The notes below the pieces were generated by a model. That model worked only from the letters and a program-made list of their open reading frames with translations, did not search any database and had not been told where the DNA came from. The translations under genes and the position numbers were made by a program. From Sphingobium faniae (GTDB lineage Bacteria > Pseudomonadota > Alphaproteobacteria > Sphingomonadales > Sphingomonadaceae), in contig FMTU01000019.1 in the NCBI GenBank assembly GCA_900100475.1, forward strand, positions 1-55,994: a stretch of DNA of 55,994 nt, read 5' to 3'. How positions within the stretch are numbered: position 1 is the first letter of the stretch; each line of letters starts with the position of its first letter. This document shows positions 32,464-41,433 of the stretch, in pieces.

Positions 32464-34232
32464 GCGGCAACGCCCTCCGCGCGGTCCTCGGCTTCGACCA
32501 GATGAATGAAGGCGTCTTCCATGGTCGGGTCCGGCCGGCGACCGCTGACCGCGCGGCGCTTAAGCGCGTCCGGCGTGTCGAGCGCGATCAACCGGGCGCG
32601 GGAGAGCATCGCCAGCCGGTCGCAATATTCCGCCTCGTCCATGAAATGGGTGGTGACCATCACCGTCACGCCCTTGCGGGCAAGGCCGTTGATATGGGTC
32701 CAGAATTCGCGCCGTGTGATGGGGTCGACGCCGGAGGTCGGCTCATCCAGGAACAGCACGGGCGGGCGATGCATCACCGCGCAGGCCAGCGCCAGGCGTT
32801 GCTTAACCCCGAGCGGCAGCGAGTCCGGCGCCGCCGAGAGCCAGGGCTGCAGGCCGAAGATGTCGATCATCTCGTCGATCCGCGCCCGCCGCGCGGCGCC
32901 GTCCAAACCATAGACGCCGGCGGAAAACTCCAGGTTCTGCCGCACGGACAGCAAACCGTAGAGCGAGAACTTTTGCGCCATATAGCCAAGCTGGCCTTTG
33001 GCCGCGCCGGTCGCCCGGCGCAGGTCCAGCCCCACCACATGCGCCTCGCCGCTGGTGGGTTTGAGCAGGCCGCACAGCATCTTGAAGGTGGTCGATTTGC
33101 CGGCGCCGTTCGGCCCGAGCAGGCCGAAGATTTCGCCTTTGCGGACCTCGAAGCTCACAGTGTCTGTGGCTGTGAAGTCACCAAAGCGCTTCGTCAGATC
33201 CCGGCAGGAAACGGCGACGTCTGAAGCAAGTTCGACCGGCGACAACCCCTCGGCGAGCGCCGATGTGCCGCCCGGGCCGCCGCCCAGGAGATCGATGAAG
33301 GCGTCTTCGAAGCGGGCGGGCACCGCTCTGAGCCGCGCCTCGACCCGGTCGGCAAGCGCGTTGATCTGTTCTGTCCCTGCCTTGGCGCGCAACACCACGC
33401 GGACACCGGCGCCCTGGATCACCCCGTCGCCGACACTGTCCAGATCGAGCGCCTCGGCAAGCACGGCCCGCCGCTGATCGCCAACCTGTTCGAGGCGAAA
33501 GCTCCGGTTTGTGAGGCGCGCGGTCAACTCTCCGGGCGGCCCGTCATAGGCGAGTTGCCCTTCGTTGAGCAGCAGCACGCTGTCGCAGCGTTCGGCTTCG
33601 TCGAGATAGGCGGTCGACCAGACCACGGCCATCCCCTCGTCGGTCAGCGCCTGCACCATGCGCCACAGATCCTGACGGCTGACCGGATCGACACCGACGC
33701 CCGGTTCATCGAGCAACAGTACGGCAGGCCGGGCCATCAGCGCGCAGGCGAGCCCCAGCTTCTGCTTCATGCCGCCGGAGAGCTTGCCCGCCAGACGCCC
33801 GGTAAAGGGGGCAAGACGCGTGAAGTCGAGCAGTTCTGCAAACAGGTCGGCGTGTCCGTCGGCGTCCATGCCGCGCAACTGCGCATAAAGGCGCATATTC
33901 TCCAGGACCGACAGGTCTTCGTAGAGGCCAAAGCGCTGCGGCATGTAGCCGGTCGCAACGTGGATGGCGTCATTGTCGGCCACCACATCGAAGCCCGCCA
34001 CCGTGGCGCGGCCGCTGCTCGGCACCAGCAGGCCGGTCAGGATGCGCATCAGGGTGGTCTTGCCGGCACCGTCCGGGCCAACCAGCCCGGTCAGGCGGCC
34101 GTAGCGTATCTGCGCGCTGAGGTCCTGCAAGGCAGGCGCGCCGCCGAAATGCTTGTTCAGACCATTGATGACAACCGCGACATCACCGGTCCGATCAGGT
34201 GGCGGGTCCGATATTGTGCTACCGGACAGCAT
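32460..34232 (-). CDS. Tandem ABC ATPase (YbhF-like)
   Basis: Starting at the ATG at 34232 (one base after the adaptor stop, with AAAGG upstream) the product has 590 residues and two nucleotide-binding domains. The first has Walker A GPDGAGKTT (52-60), signature LSGGMKQ (151-157) and Walker B LLLDEPGVGVDP. The second has GPNGAGKST (373-381), an altered signature LPLGVKQ (472-478) and LFLDEPTSGVDP. The H-loop of the first half reads WSTAYLDEAE without the usual histidine, so the two sites are probably unequal. It drives the two ABC-2 permeases. Confidence 0.92.
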   Translation of the reverse strand: MLSGSTISDPPPDRTGDVAVVINGLNKHFGGAPALQDLSAQIRYGRLTGLVGPDGAGKTTLMRILTGLLVPSSGRATVAGFDVVADNDAIHVATGYMPQRFGLYEDLSVLENMRLYAQLRGMDADGHADLFAELLDFTRLAPFTGRLAGKLSGGMKQKLGLACALMARPAVLLLDEPGVGVDPVSRQDLWRMVQALTDEGMAVVWSTAYLDEAERCDSVLLLNEGQLAYDGPPGELTARLTNRSFRLEQVGDQRRAVLAEALDLDSVGDGVIQGAGVRVVLRAKAGTEQINALADRVEARLRAVPARFEDAFIDLLGGGPGGTSALAEGLSPVELASDVAVSCRDLTKRFGDFTATDTVSFEVRKGEIFGLLGPNGAGKSTTFKMLCGLLKPTSGEAHVVGLDLRRATGAAKGQLGYMAQKFSLYGLLSVRQNLEFSAGVYGLDGAARRARIDEMIDIFGLQPWLSAAPDSLPLGVKQRLALACAVMHRPPVLFLDEPTSGVDPITRREFWTHINGLARKGVTVMVTTHFMDEAEYCDRLAMLSRARLIALDTPDALKRRAVSGRRPDPTMEDAFIHLVEAEDRAEGVAA

Positions 34233-34233
34233 G

Positions 34234-35265
34234 TTAGCGGCCTTTGGTGCGCGCGTCGGAGGCTTGTCCGGCATCGACCTCGATGGTCACCGGCATGCCC
34301 TGGCGAAGCGCCGCATCTGCGTTGGTGACGACAATCCGCAAACGATAGACCAGATCCGTGCGCAGATCCGTGGTCTCGACCGTTTTTGGCGTGAATTCGG
34401 CGCGCGGCGAAATGAACCCGATCTGGCCCTGATAGGTCTTGTCGGACGAGTCGCTGCGAACGCGCACCCGCATTCCGGGCGCGATGCGGCCCAGATCCGA
34501 TTCGCCGACATAAGCGCGCACATAAACCGGCCTGTCCAGGCTGAGGCTGTAAACCGGGCTCTGGCTGACAACCATGCTTCCGGGTTCGCGCACCCGTGCG
34601 ATGATCGTGCCGGTGCTGGGCGCAAGCAGTGTTGTGTCGGCAAGCGCGGTGGCCGCTTGGGCGCGTGCTGCTTGCGCGGCGGCGAGGCGTGCCTGCCCTG
34701 CCGCGATATCTTCCTTGCGGAAGCCTTCCGCGGCTTGCGAATGCGCGGCCCGGGCGGCGCTGACTCCCGCCGTGGCCTGATCGCGCGCGGCGCGCGCGGC
34801 ATCGACCGTCTTTTGACTGGCGGCGCCTGAAGCGAGCAACTGGCTCTGACGATCGAAATTGCTTTGCGCGTCTCTGGCGACGGCCAATGCCTGATTGAGG
34901 GCCTCCTGGGTCTGGGTAATCTCTTGCGGACGCAGGCCGCGGCGCAGTTTGTCGAGGTCTGCCTGCGCGACCGCTACGGCCGCCTCGGCCGCCGCGAGCG
35001 CTTCGTCAAACGGTTGTGCGTCGAGGGTCGCCAAGCGCGCGCCCGCTTCGACGGGATCGCCTTCATCGAAGTGCATCTGCGCTACGCGGCCGGACTGGCG
35101 GAAGGCCAATTGCACCTCCCGGATGTCGACATTGCCGTACAGGTTGAGTGTTTCGTCGTCGTTGCCGGAACCCTGCATCCACAGCCATCCGGCACCGATT
35201 GCCGCGATGACGGCAACAACAATCAGGATCCGCTTTGCCGTGCCGGATAGCCGGATGCCCTTCAT
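34234..35265 (-). CDS. HlyD-family membrane fusion protein (YbhG-like)
   Basis: The 343-residue adaptor has an N-terminal anchor (RILIVVAVIAAIGAGWLWMQ), lipoyl halves (FDEGDPVEAGARLATLDAQP, TLLAPSTGTIIARVREPGSM) around a coiled-coil hairpin (residues 85-200, Ala/Gln rich) and a beta-barrel (VYVRAYVGESDLGRIAPGMR). In E. coli the same gene order (CecR regulator, YbhG adaptor, YbhF ATPase, YbhS and YbhR permeases) forms a multidrug/cation exporter. The start overlaps the tetR stop by four bases. Confidence 0.92.
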   Translation of the reverse strand: MKGIRLSGTAKRILIVVAVIAAIGAGWLWMQGSGNDDETLNLYGNVDIREVQLAFRQSGRVAQMHFDEGDPVEAGARLATLDAQPFDEALAAAEAAVAVAQADLDKLRRGLRPQEITQTQEALNQALAVARDAQSNFDRQSQLLASGAASQKTVDAARAARDQATAGVSAARAAHSQAAEGFRKEDIAAGQARLAAAQAARAQAATALADTTLLAPSTGTIIARVREPGSMVVSQSPVYSLSLDRPVYVRAYVGESDLGRIAPGMRVRVRSDSSDKTYQGQIGFISPRAEFTPKTVETTDLRTDLVYRLRIVVTNADAALRQGMPVTIEVDAGQASDARTKGR

Positions 35266-35870
35266 GATGCTGCTCCGATGCCGCGCAGATAGATCGCGAA
35301 CACGCCGGGCGCATCGGCACGAATGCGCGCCACATCGCCTGCCAGCATGGATTGCATGACGAGGCCCTGGATCGTGCCGATGAACAGCGTGGCTGCGGCA
35401 TCCGGATCAAGGTCCACATGCAGTTCGCCCCGTGCCTTCCCGGCTTCGAGCAGGCCACGCAGCCGTTCGCCATAATGACGGATCAGGGTCTGGGCCATAC
35501 GCTTTGGGAGGGTCTCGCCCGGCCGTTGCAACTCCCCGAAAAGCATTCTCGGCACACCCGGATGTTCAGACACGAAATCGATATGCGTCATGAAGACCGC
35601 CTCAAGGGCAGTGGCCGGCGATGCGGCTTCTTCCGCCGCCTTGTCCACGCGGGCGAGCAAGCGCTCGGTCACCCAGGACATGACCGCTTGCAAGATGGCG
35701 TCCTTGCTCGGGAAGTGACGGAAAAGCGCCCCCTGGGTCAGTCCCATTCGCTGGGCGATGGCCGTCGTCGTGATGTCGCTCGGGTTCTGTTCCGCAGCCA
35801 GGTCGACCACCGCCTCCACGGTCGCCGCCCGTCGCTCGTCAGCGGGGAGATGCTTGGAACGCCCATTCAT
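35262..35870 (-). CDS. TetR-family regulator (CecR-like) of the ABC exporter
   Basis: The 202-residue regulator has an HTH at residues 18-60 (VEAVVDLAAEQNPSDITTTA, IAQRMGLTQGALFRHFPSKD) and a C-terminal ligand domain with VDLDPDAAATLFIGTIQGLV. It is the first gene of the exporter operon and overlaps the adaptor by four bases, so it should repress its own operon until a substrate binds. A palindrome lies about 25 bases upstream. Confidence 0.92.
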   Translation of the reverse strand: MNGRSKHLPADERRAATVEAVVDLAAEQNPSDITTTAIAQRMGLTQGALFRHFPSKDAILQAVMSWVTERLLARVDKAAEEAASPATALEAVFMTHIDFVSEHPGVPRMLFGELQRPGETLPKRMAQTLIRHYGERLRGLLEAGKARGELHVDLDPDAAATLFIGTIQGLVMQSMLAGDVARIRADAPGVFAIYLRGIGAAS

Positions 35871-36231
35871 TGTTTGCGCTTTCGAAAGAAAGTAATCTAT
35901 TACTATCTATCCGTCGTGCATGTCTGTTGCAAGACGGAACCGCCGAGGGGGAAACTTCATGAACAGCAAGGGCGGAAGAGTAGGGGCGTCACAGCATGCC
36001 CGAGCAGCCTTTCGCGGGTAGGCCGGGGCTTCGAACCCACCACGCTGCCAGCTTGATCCATTCAGCACTGGCCGAGCGCATACCGCAATTGGCGAATGTC
36101 TACGCCCATGTGAGCTGTCCAACAGATATTTTCGGCCACAAGATTGCCGAAGCCGCGTGCATGCGTGTTGGCCCGCCTACGACATGCCGGAGGAGCATTG
36201 AGCGCTTCTGGCGATGTTTTCGGATGGCTGA
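35871..36231. other. 361-base intergenic region between tetR and the spermidine-synthase-like gene
   Basis: The tetR-proximal end holds the palindrome at 35891-35904. The remainder has short open frames on both strands but no start with a ribosome-binding site and no family signal. A GGCTTCGAACC stretch near 36031 looks superficially like a tRNA T-arm but no tRNA folds around it. GC content falls at the tetR-proximal promoter. Confidence 0.4.
35891..35904 (-). promoter_or_regulatory. Palindrome in the tetR/ABC exporter promoter
   Basis: AGTAAT-CT-ATTACT, with AT-rich flanks, lies 21 bases before the tetR start on the minus strand. This placement and size fit a TetR-family operator overlapping the promoter. 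Confidence 0.5.
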
Positions 36232-37119
36232 TTACCAGAGCAATTTTTCCACCAGGCCTGCCATCGGCAGGGGATGCTCTCGTTGCAAAATCATCGCCGC
36301 CTCACGCAGCTTTTCGCGGTCGAATCTGTCGCGCTCGTCCCTGAACGCGAAGACGACGAGATTCATTCCGACTTCGACGGATATGGTGATGATCCTTCCA
36401 AAACATTCACGCAGGCGCCGCAGAATGGGCTCATTCTTCCCGGCATGGTCACACAAATTGACGACGAGAATTCCGTGCGCGTTGAGTCGGGCGCGGCACG
36501 CGCGGTAGAAGTCCAGCGAACAGAGCTGTGGAGGTTGTCCGCTGCTGTCGAAGCCATCGACAAGAAGGATATCGGTCGACCGCTCATCGGTCACCACGAA
36601 GTCAGAACCGTCAGCCCAGATTATCTCAAAGCGGTTGCTGCGGGGTGGCATGCAAAACTGATCGGCGACGTCGATGACATTCCAATCGACATCCACCCCG
36701 CGGATCGAAGTCCCGGGCAAAAATTTGTGACAGTATTTTGCCAGGGAGCCGCCGCCCAGACCGATGATCTCGACCGTTTCTGGTGATGGATTGAACAGCA
36801 GGAAGCCCATCATGGCCTGGGTATATTCAAGCATCAGCCGGACCGGGTCGGTGATGCTCATGGCGCTTTGAACAAAAGCCCAGTTCGCCAACAAACTCCT
36901 GATGTCCCCAAGTTCAAAGACCGACGGCGCAACAAAGTCGTTTTCCTCGCCATCAAGCTGCGAGGATGTCGCCTCGAATCGCGCGCTCCACCGCTGCTCC
37001 CGATCAATCTCGTCAATGTGTTCGAGGAATATGTCGATCTCGGTGGCGTCAAGTTCAGCGACGTCCGTCGTGGCGTCTGAATGCAGCGCATAGGTGGAAC
37101 AGCTATCTGTCACAGGCAT
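36232..37119 (-). CDS. Spermidine-synthase-like protein
   Basis: The 295-residue protein has the spermine/spermidine synthase fold signature: TVEIIGLGGGSLAKYCHKFL (residues about 115-134), IRGVDVDWNVIDVADQF, FEIIWADGSDFV and the acidic ILLVDGFDSSGQPPQL, where the classical enzyme has D-A-F/Y-D. The N-terminal 90 residues differ from true SpeE. Proteins of this group are often not polyamine synthases, so the substrate is uncertain. It is a single gene with no obvious operon partner. Confidence 0.7.
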   Translation of the reverse strand: MPVTDSCSTYALHSDATTDVAELDATEIDIFLEHIDEIDREQRWSARFEATSSQLDGEENDFVAPSVFELGDIRSLLANWAFVQSAMSITDPVRLMLEYTQAMMGFLLFNPSPETVEIIGLGGGSLAKYCHKFLPGTSIRGVDVDWNVIDVADQFCMPPRSNRFEIIWADGSDFVVTDERSTDILLVDGFDSSGQPPQLCSLDFYRACRARLNAHGILVVNLCDHAGKNEPILRRLRECFGRIITISVEVGMNLVVFAFRDERDRFDREKLREAAMILQREHPLPMAGLVEKLLW

Positions 37120-37196
37120 GCCGCTTCGTCTGACAATCCGGGGCGTACCACTCCGTGCAAACCGACAAATCTACCAAAGGATTGCTCATGCCCCGC

Positions 37197-37388
37197 TCAG
37201 CGCCCAAGGCGCCGTTCGAACAATTGCGCCTTTTCGTACATTTCCTGCCATGCCGCGGCCGCGCGAAGGCAACGATCCCGGACGCGCGGCAGGGTGGCTT
37301 CCTCGGCTTCTTCCAGGCACGTGTTGAGCCGGATCAGATAGAAGTCGCTGTTGCGGGTTGTCGGTTTGAGCAGTGGTTTTTGTGTCAT
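37197..37388 (-). CDS. Small hypothetical protein coupled to zapE
   Basis: The 63-residue charged, helical product (MTQKPLLKPTTRNSDFYLIR, then CLEEAEEATLPRVRDRCLRA) has its start overlapping the zapE stop by four bases (ATGA), so it is translated with that gene. I do not recognise the family. Similar helical pieces of alphaproteobacterial proteins carry the phrase AAAAWQEMYEKA. Confidence 0.6.
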   Translation of the reverse strand: MTQKPLLKPTTRNSDFYLIRLNTCLEEAEEATLPRVRDRCLRAAAAWQEMYEKAQLFERRLGR

Positions 37389-38593
37389 GACATGGCTCCG
37401 TCCGTTGCAGGATGGGCCTGATCGAGAATTGGGATCGGACGAGACTGATCGTCCAATCGTGCGGCGCTCCTCTCGTCGCTGACGCCATGGCCGCGGGCCA
37501 GGTAGTCGTGCGATCCCATTTCATTGAGACGCGAAACGGTGCGCTCGAACTCGAACGCATCCTCAGAGGCGCAGTAGAGCGTGTCGGGATCACGATCGGC
37601 GGAAGCGAGCAGCTTGACGCCATTCTCGTACAGCGTGTCGATCAGGGTCTTGAATCGCGCTGCTTGCGATTTCCGGTTTGCATCCAGCACCGGGATGCCG
37701 ACGAGAATGACGGTGTGATAGCGATGCGCGAGGGCCAGGTAGTCGGGTATGCCGCGCGGCTCGCCGCACAACCGTTTGAACGAGAAGACCGCCACGCCCT
37801 TGAGCGATTTGGGCACGAACAGTTCCCGCCCGCCCTTGATCGCGACCGTTTCGGAGGGAACGTGCTCGCGGTCCTCGACCGGGAAGTCGGTCAGACGGAA
37901 GAAGGCCCGGCTCAGGGCTTCGGTCGCAGCGTCACCGTTGGGGACATGCCAGGTCTGGAAGCCGCCCAGGCGCTGGAGGCGATAATCGGTCGGGCCGTCG
38001 AGCGAGAGCACATCGGGCCGATCCTTCAGAAGCGCGATGAACGGCAGGAAATGTTCGCGATTGAGGCCGTTCTTGTAGAGATCCTGGGGTGGCCGGTTCG
38101 ATGTCGCGACTATCGTGACGCCGTGGCCGATGATCCGGGTAAACAGCCGGGACAGGATCATGGCGTCAGCCGAATTGGTGACGATCATCTCGTCGAACGC
38201 AATCAGCCGGGCCTCCCCTGCGATCGCATCGGCCACCGGCAGAATCGGGTCGCCCGCCTCCTTCGCGCGTTCGACGCGCAGCCGATCATGCACTTCCTGC
38301 ATGAACTCATGGAAGTGAACCCGCCGCTTGTCGGCGATATCGACACAGTCGAAGAACAGGTCCATCAACATCGACTTGCCGCGCCCGACGCCGCCCCAGA
38401 GGTAAACACCCCGGACAGGCTCGGGTTTGCGCCGGGTGATGCGAGCCATGAGACCAGGCCGCTGTGCTTGCGCTTCCAGTTCGGCAACAGCCTTGCCGAA
38501 GCGGTGCGCGACCTGGCGCTGTGCGTCGTCGGGGCGCAATTGCCCGGTTGAAATCGCGTCTTCATAACGCGCGATGACTTTGCTCTGTGGCAA
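37385..38593 (-). CDS. zapE: ZapE/AFG1-like cell-division ATPase
   Basis: The 402-residue protein is an AFG1-type ATPase with Walker A GGVGRGKS (67-74), VHFHEFMQEVHDRL, a Walker B region LIAFDEMIVTN (where most ZapE proteins have FDEF-VTD), TSNRPPQDLYKNGLNREHFL and LCGEPRGIPDYLALAHRYHT. ZapE binds FtsZ and is needed for division under heat or low oxygen in E. coli. An extra copy on an accessory element is unusual. The changed residues after the Walker B acidic pair suggest a divergent paralogue. A C-terminal extension of about 40 residues is proline- and acid-rich. Confidence 0.85.
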   Translation of the reverse strand: MPQSKVIARYEDAISTGQLRPDDAQRQVAHRFGKAVAELEAQAQRPGLMARITRRKPEPVRGVYLWGGVGRGKSMLMDLFFDCVDIADKRRVHFHEFMQEVHDRLRVERAKEAGDPILPVADAIAGEARLIAFDEMIVTNSADAMILSRLFTRIIGHGVTIVATSNRPPQDLYKNGLNREHFLPFIALLKDRPDVLSLDGPTDYRLQRLGGFQTWHVPNGDAATEALSRAFFRLTDFPVEDREHVPSETVAIKGGRELFVPKSLKGVAVFSFKRLCGEPRGIPDYLALAHRYHTVILVGIPVLDANRKSQAARFKTLIDTLYENGVKLLASADRDPDTLYCASEDAFEFERTVSRLNEMGSHDYLARGHGVSDERSAARLDDQSRPIPILDQAHPATDGAMS

Positions 38594-38714
38594 GTCCGGT
38601 TACTCCGTGAACAGATATGGGCTAAATACAGGGTGCCGGCCGCCCCGGTTTGAGGTCTCCTGGGCCGATCTGGAACGAGGCTGTTCGCACGCTTTTCAAA
38701 ACCTCACGGCCCTG

Positions 38715-38738
38715 CCGATCCCGATCCCGATCCCGGTC
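38715..38738. repeat. Short tandem repeat (CCGATC x3 + CCGGTC)
   Basis: Four 6-base units lie in the 170-base gap between zapE and the DUF983 gene. The tract is short and could vary in copy number by slippage. No function is evident. Confidence 0.4.
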
Positions 38739-38763
38739 ACTGCGAGCGGGCGGAATACTGTCG

Positions 38764-39243
38764 TCATGATTCGGCTTCGTCCGGGACCGTTCCCGGACGC
38801 TCCTTGCGGAAACCATGCATGCCGAACCACCACTGCAAGGCGATGATGGCGCCCTTGGCGGGCTGGAGCAGTCCGATCATCAGCGTCATGGCGAGCGGCA
38901 GGACAATGGCCATAAGCGCCGGGACGGAGAGGTCCGCGTCGCGGACCAGCGCGATGATGAGCGGCGCCATCAGATGTCCGGTCACGAGTATCGAGACATA
39001 GGCCGGAAAATCATCGGCCTGCTGGTGCGTCCAGTCTTGCGCGCACTGCGGGCAGCGTGGGATCGGCTTGAGAAATCGCCTGAACAACCGGGCCTTGCCG
39101 CAGCGCGGACAATGCCCGCGCAGACCGCGCAGTATCGCCGCCCAACCCGAGGCGGGCAGGACAACGGGGCTGGTCACCGATCCAGGCTCATGGACTGGCA
39201 TGGACTTTGGCTTTTCTCGTAATTGGTCAAAGGGTGTCTGCAT
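38764..39243 (-). CDS. DUF983-family membrane protein
   Basis: The 159-residue product has an N-terminal zinc-ribbon-like part (GHCPRCGKARLFRRFLKPIP, then RCPQCAQDW: two CxxC pairs) and two membrane segments (YVSILVTGHLMAPLIIALVR, LMAIVLPLAMTLMIGLLQPA), the DUF983 pattern. I chose the ATG at 39243, four bases after the pckA stop; the ATG at 39255 would overlap it. The frame extends far upstream in the antisense of pckA and is not meaningful there. DUF983 proteins in other bacteria sit near terminal oxidases; the role is unknown. Confidence 0.82.
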   Translation of the reverse strand: MQTPFDQLREKPKSMPVHEPGSVTSPVVLPASGWAAILRGLRGHCPRCGKARLFRRFLKPIPRCPQCAQDWTHQQADDFPAYVSILVTGHLMAPLIIALVRDADLSVPALMAIVLPLAMTLMIGLLQPAKGAIIALQWWFGMHGFRKERPGTVPDEAES

Positions 39244-39247
39244 GAAA

Positions 39248-40846
39248 TCAGGCATCGAACATCCCGGGAGGCGCGGCAGCCCGGATGCTCTCATCGACAT
39301 GCGCGACAAACTGCGTGAAGTTACGGCGGAAACGGTCGGCAAGGCCTCGCGCCGCCTGGTCGTATTTATCGGGCTTTTCCCAGGTCGCGCGCGGATCCAG
39401 GATATTGCCATCGACGCCTTCGACCGCGATCGGAACCGCGAAGCCGAAATTGGGGTCGATACGGAACTCCGCCTGCTTGAGCTTGCCCGACAGTGCGGCA
39501 TTGAGCAGTGCGCGGGTCACCTTGATCGGCATGCGCGAGCCGGCGCCATACTGGCCGCCGGTCCAGCCTGTGTTGACCAGCCAGCAATCCACCCCACCCC
39601 TGGCAATGCGCCGGCGCAGAAGATTACCGTAGACGCTGGGATGGCGCGGCATGAAGGGGGCGCCAAAGCAGGTCGAGAATGTGGCCTCCGGCTCAGTCAC
39701 ACCTAGCTCGGTGCCCGCCACCTTTGCCGTGTAGCCAGACAGGAAATGGTACATCGCCTGTTCCGGTGTGAGATGGGCGATCGGCGGCAGCACGCCGAAG
39801 GCGTCGGCCGTCAGCATGATGATGGTCTTGGGCACCGGCCCCATGTTCTCGCGCGAAGCGTTGGGGATGAAGTGGATTGGGTAGGCGCCGCGACTGTTCT
39901 CGGCGAGTGAGGCGTCATCGAGATCGAGCGCACGGGTCTGCGGATGCATGACGACATTCTCGAGGATCGTGCCAAAGCGCTGCGTGGTCGCATGGATCTC
40001 GGGTTCGGCCTCGGCCGACAGGCGGATCATCTTGGCATAGCAGCCGCCTTCGAAGTTGAAGACGGCGGTATCCGACCAGCCATGTTCGTCGTCGCCGATC
40101 AGCGTGCGCGAGGCATCGGCGGACAAGGTGGTCTTGCCGGTTCCCGAAAGGCCGAAGAAGATCGCGGTGTCGCCATCGGGTCCGATATTGGCCGAGCAGT
40201 GCATCGGCATGACGCCTTGCCGGGGCAGGACGTAGTTGAGGACAGTGAAGACCGCCTTCTTCATCTCACCCGCATAGCCGGTGCCGCCGATCAGGATCAG
40301 CTTGTTCATGAAATCGATGGCGATCACCGTCTCTGAACGGCAGCCATGGCGCTCGGGATCGGCGCGGAAACTCGGCAGATCAATGATCGTATAGTCGGCA
40401 GAGAACCGATCGAGCTCGTCTGCGGTTGGCCGCACCAGCATGGTGCGTACAAAGCTTGAATGCCAGGCCAGTTCGGTAATGATTCGCACGCCGACGCGGA
40501 ATTCCGGCTGAGACCCGCCGAACAGGTCTTGCACAAACACATCGTCGAGTGTCGACAGGTGCTTGTAGAAGTCTTCGCGCAGCTTCTCGAAGGCCCCTCC
40601 CTTCATCGGCTTGTTGGACGGCCCCCACCAGACGTCGTCCTTGGTTTCGACATCGCGGACGATGAACTTGTCCTGCGCCGAGCGCCCGGTGTGGGTGCCT
40701 GTCTCGACCACCAGCGCGCCATGTTCCGACATGCGGCCTTCGCCGCGCCGCAGCGCGAGTTCCACCAATTGTGGCGTATCGAGGTTTTCGTGCAGACGGC
40801 CGCCCGGCTTGACGGTGATTTCCGGCTTGGTGAGGGTCAGGGTCAT
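39248..40846 (-). CDS. pckA: Phosphoenolpyruvate carboxykinase (ATP)
   Basis: The 532-residue protein is full length for ATP-dependent PckA. It shows [15 protein letters not shown], the oxaloacetate-binding MHCSANIG, the kinase loop [20 protein letters not shown] (232-240 for the loop core), GDDEHGW (251-257), [20 protein letters not shown] and the [17 protein letters not shown] end signature. It converts oxaloacetate to PEP in gluconeogenesis. It precedes DUF983 and shares the region with a malic enzyme, two enzymes at the same metabolic node. GAGAGG is just upstream of the start region. Confidence 0.95.
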   Translation of the reverse strand: MTLTLTKPEITVKPGGRLHENLDTPQLVELALRRGEGRMSEHGALVVETGTHTGRSAQDKFIVRDVETKDDVWWGPSNKPMKGGAFEKLREDFYKHLSTLDDVFVQDLFGGSQPEFRVGVRIITELAWHSSFVRTMLVRPTADELDRFSADYTIIDLPSFRADPERHGCRSETVIAIDFMNKLILIGGTGYAGEMKKAVFTVLNYVLPRQGVMPMHCSANIGPDGDTAIFFGLSGTGKTTLSADASRTLIGDDEHGWSDTAVFNFEGGCYAKMIRLSAEAEPEIHATTQRFGTILENVVMHPQTRALDLDDASLAENSRGAYPIHFIPNASRENMGPVPKTIIMLTADAFGVLPPIAHLTPEQAMYHFLSGYTAKVAGTELGVTEPEATFSTCFGAPFMPRHPSVYGNLLRRRIARGGVDCWLVNTGWTGGQYGAGSRMPIKVTRALLNAALSGKLKQAEFRIDPNFGFAVPIAVEGVDGNILDPRATWEKPDKYDQAARGLADRFRRNFTQFVAHVDESIRAAAPPGMFDA

Positions 40847-40894
40847 GTGATCAATGGCCTCTCTCGGTCTGTTGGAACAATTTACGGGGACGCT

Positions 40895-41077
40895 TCAAAG
40901 ATCGGTCGCGAGGTCATGCGGTCGGTAGCGCAGCGAAAGTTTGGGGCGCCGGACGCGGGACATGTGCGCTTTGTCGGCACATTCCGCTGAACGCGAAGGC
41001 TCCGCAGCAGATTCGCGGGCTTCCGCCTGCCGCCGCCTGGGAAGAAGCAGGGGCTGCGGCATCGTTTTATCGCTCAT
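40895..41077 (-). CDS. Possible small basic protein (60 aa)
   Basis: The ATG at 41077 overlaps the end of the upstream gene (ATGAGCGATAA), which supports coupled translation. The product is short, Arg/Ala rich and ends SRVRRPKLSLRYRPHDLATD. No family is recognised and coding support is weak; it may be spurious. Confidence 0.35.
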   Translation of the reverse strand: MSDKTMPQPLLLPRRRQAEARESAAEPSRSAECADKAHMSRVRRPKLSLRYRPHDLATDL

Positions 41078-41381
41078 CCGGGGCCCCCCGCTTCGTGTCG
41101 CGCGTGCCGTGCGGTCCATGGCTGTTGCCCTGGTCGATGACGCGGGCGATGTCCGACATCAGTCCCGCCGCTTCGAACGGCGTGAGCTCAGCTTCACAGA
41201 GCGATCCATCGGCATGGTAAAACGGGGCCACGACCCGAAAGTCGCTTGGGTAGCGCGGGATCAGCCTGAGGTGGGCGTTAACGCCGCTGATGGGCGAAGG
41301 CATCGCGCTCACGCCGCCAGCGAGGCTTTCCTCCTGAAGGGCTGATTCAATGAATGGCATAAGACATATATACAACTCCAT
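41067..41381 (-). CDS. Conserved hypothetical protein (104 aa)
   Basis: The core ISGVNAHLRLIPRYPSDFRV and APFYHADGSLCEAELTPFEA reads like a conserved small cytoplasmic protein. The start is uncertain: ATG codons at 41381, 41360 and 41303 are in frame, none with a strong ribosome-binding site. The 5' end lies against an AT-rich palindromic promoter region shared with the XRE remnant on the other strand. The function is unknown. Confidence 0.5.
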   Translation of the reverse strand: MELYICLMPFIESALQEESLAGGVSAMPSPISGVNAHLRLIPRYPSDFRVVAPFYHADGSLCEAELTPFEAAGLMSDIARVIDQGNSHGPHGTRDTKRGAPDER

Positions 41382-41404
41382 CGTAAATTGTTAAGATTGT
41401 ATAT

Positions 41405-41421
41405 TGATGTATAAAACATCA
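41405..41421. promoter_or_regulatory. Near-perfect palindrome before the XRE remnant
   Basis: TGATGTA-TAA-AACATCA (one arm mismatch) lies in an AT-rich promoter region between two divergent genes. A 36-base stretch around it matches the sequence around 45514-45530 at about three quarters of positions. It may be the operator of the XRE regulator now broken downstream. Confidence 0.5.
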
Positions 41422-41433
41422 TTAGAGCAGCTT

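Noticed and set aside
31042..32505. A 487-residue plus-strand ORF across the ABC permease genes.
   Set aside because: It is His/Gln/Arg-rich antisense of two clear permeases, with no start signal.
36010..36070. A GGCTTCGAACC stretch resembling a tRNA T-arm on the plus strand.
   Set aside because: Only three base pairs can form in the arm, and no acceptor, D or anticodon arm can be placed at the right distances.
37412..38551. A 379-residue plus-strand ORF across zapE.
   Set aside because: It is antisense of a gene with Walker motifs and has no ribosome-binding site.
38715..38738. The CCGATC repeat tract as a CRISPR or iteron array.
   Set aside because: The units are only six bases, contiguous and four in number, without spacers or a nearby replication or cas gene.
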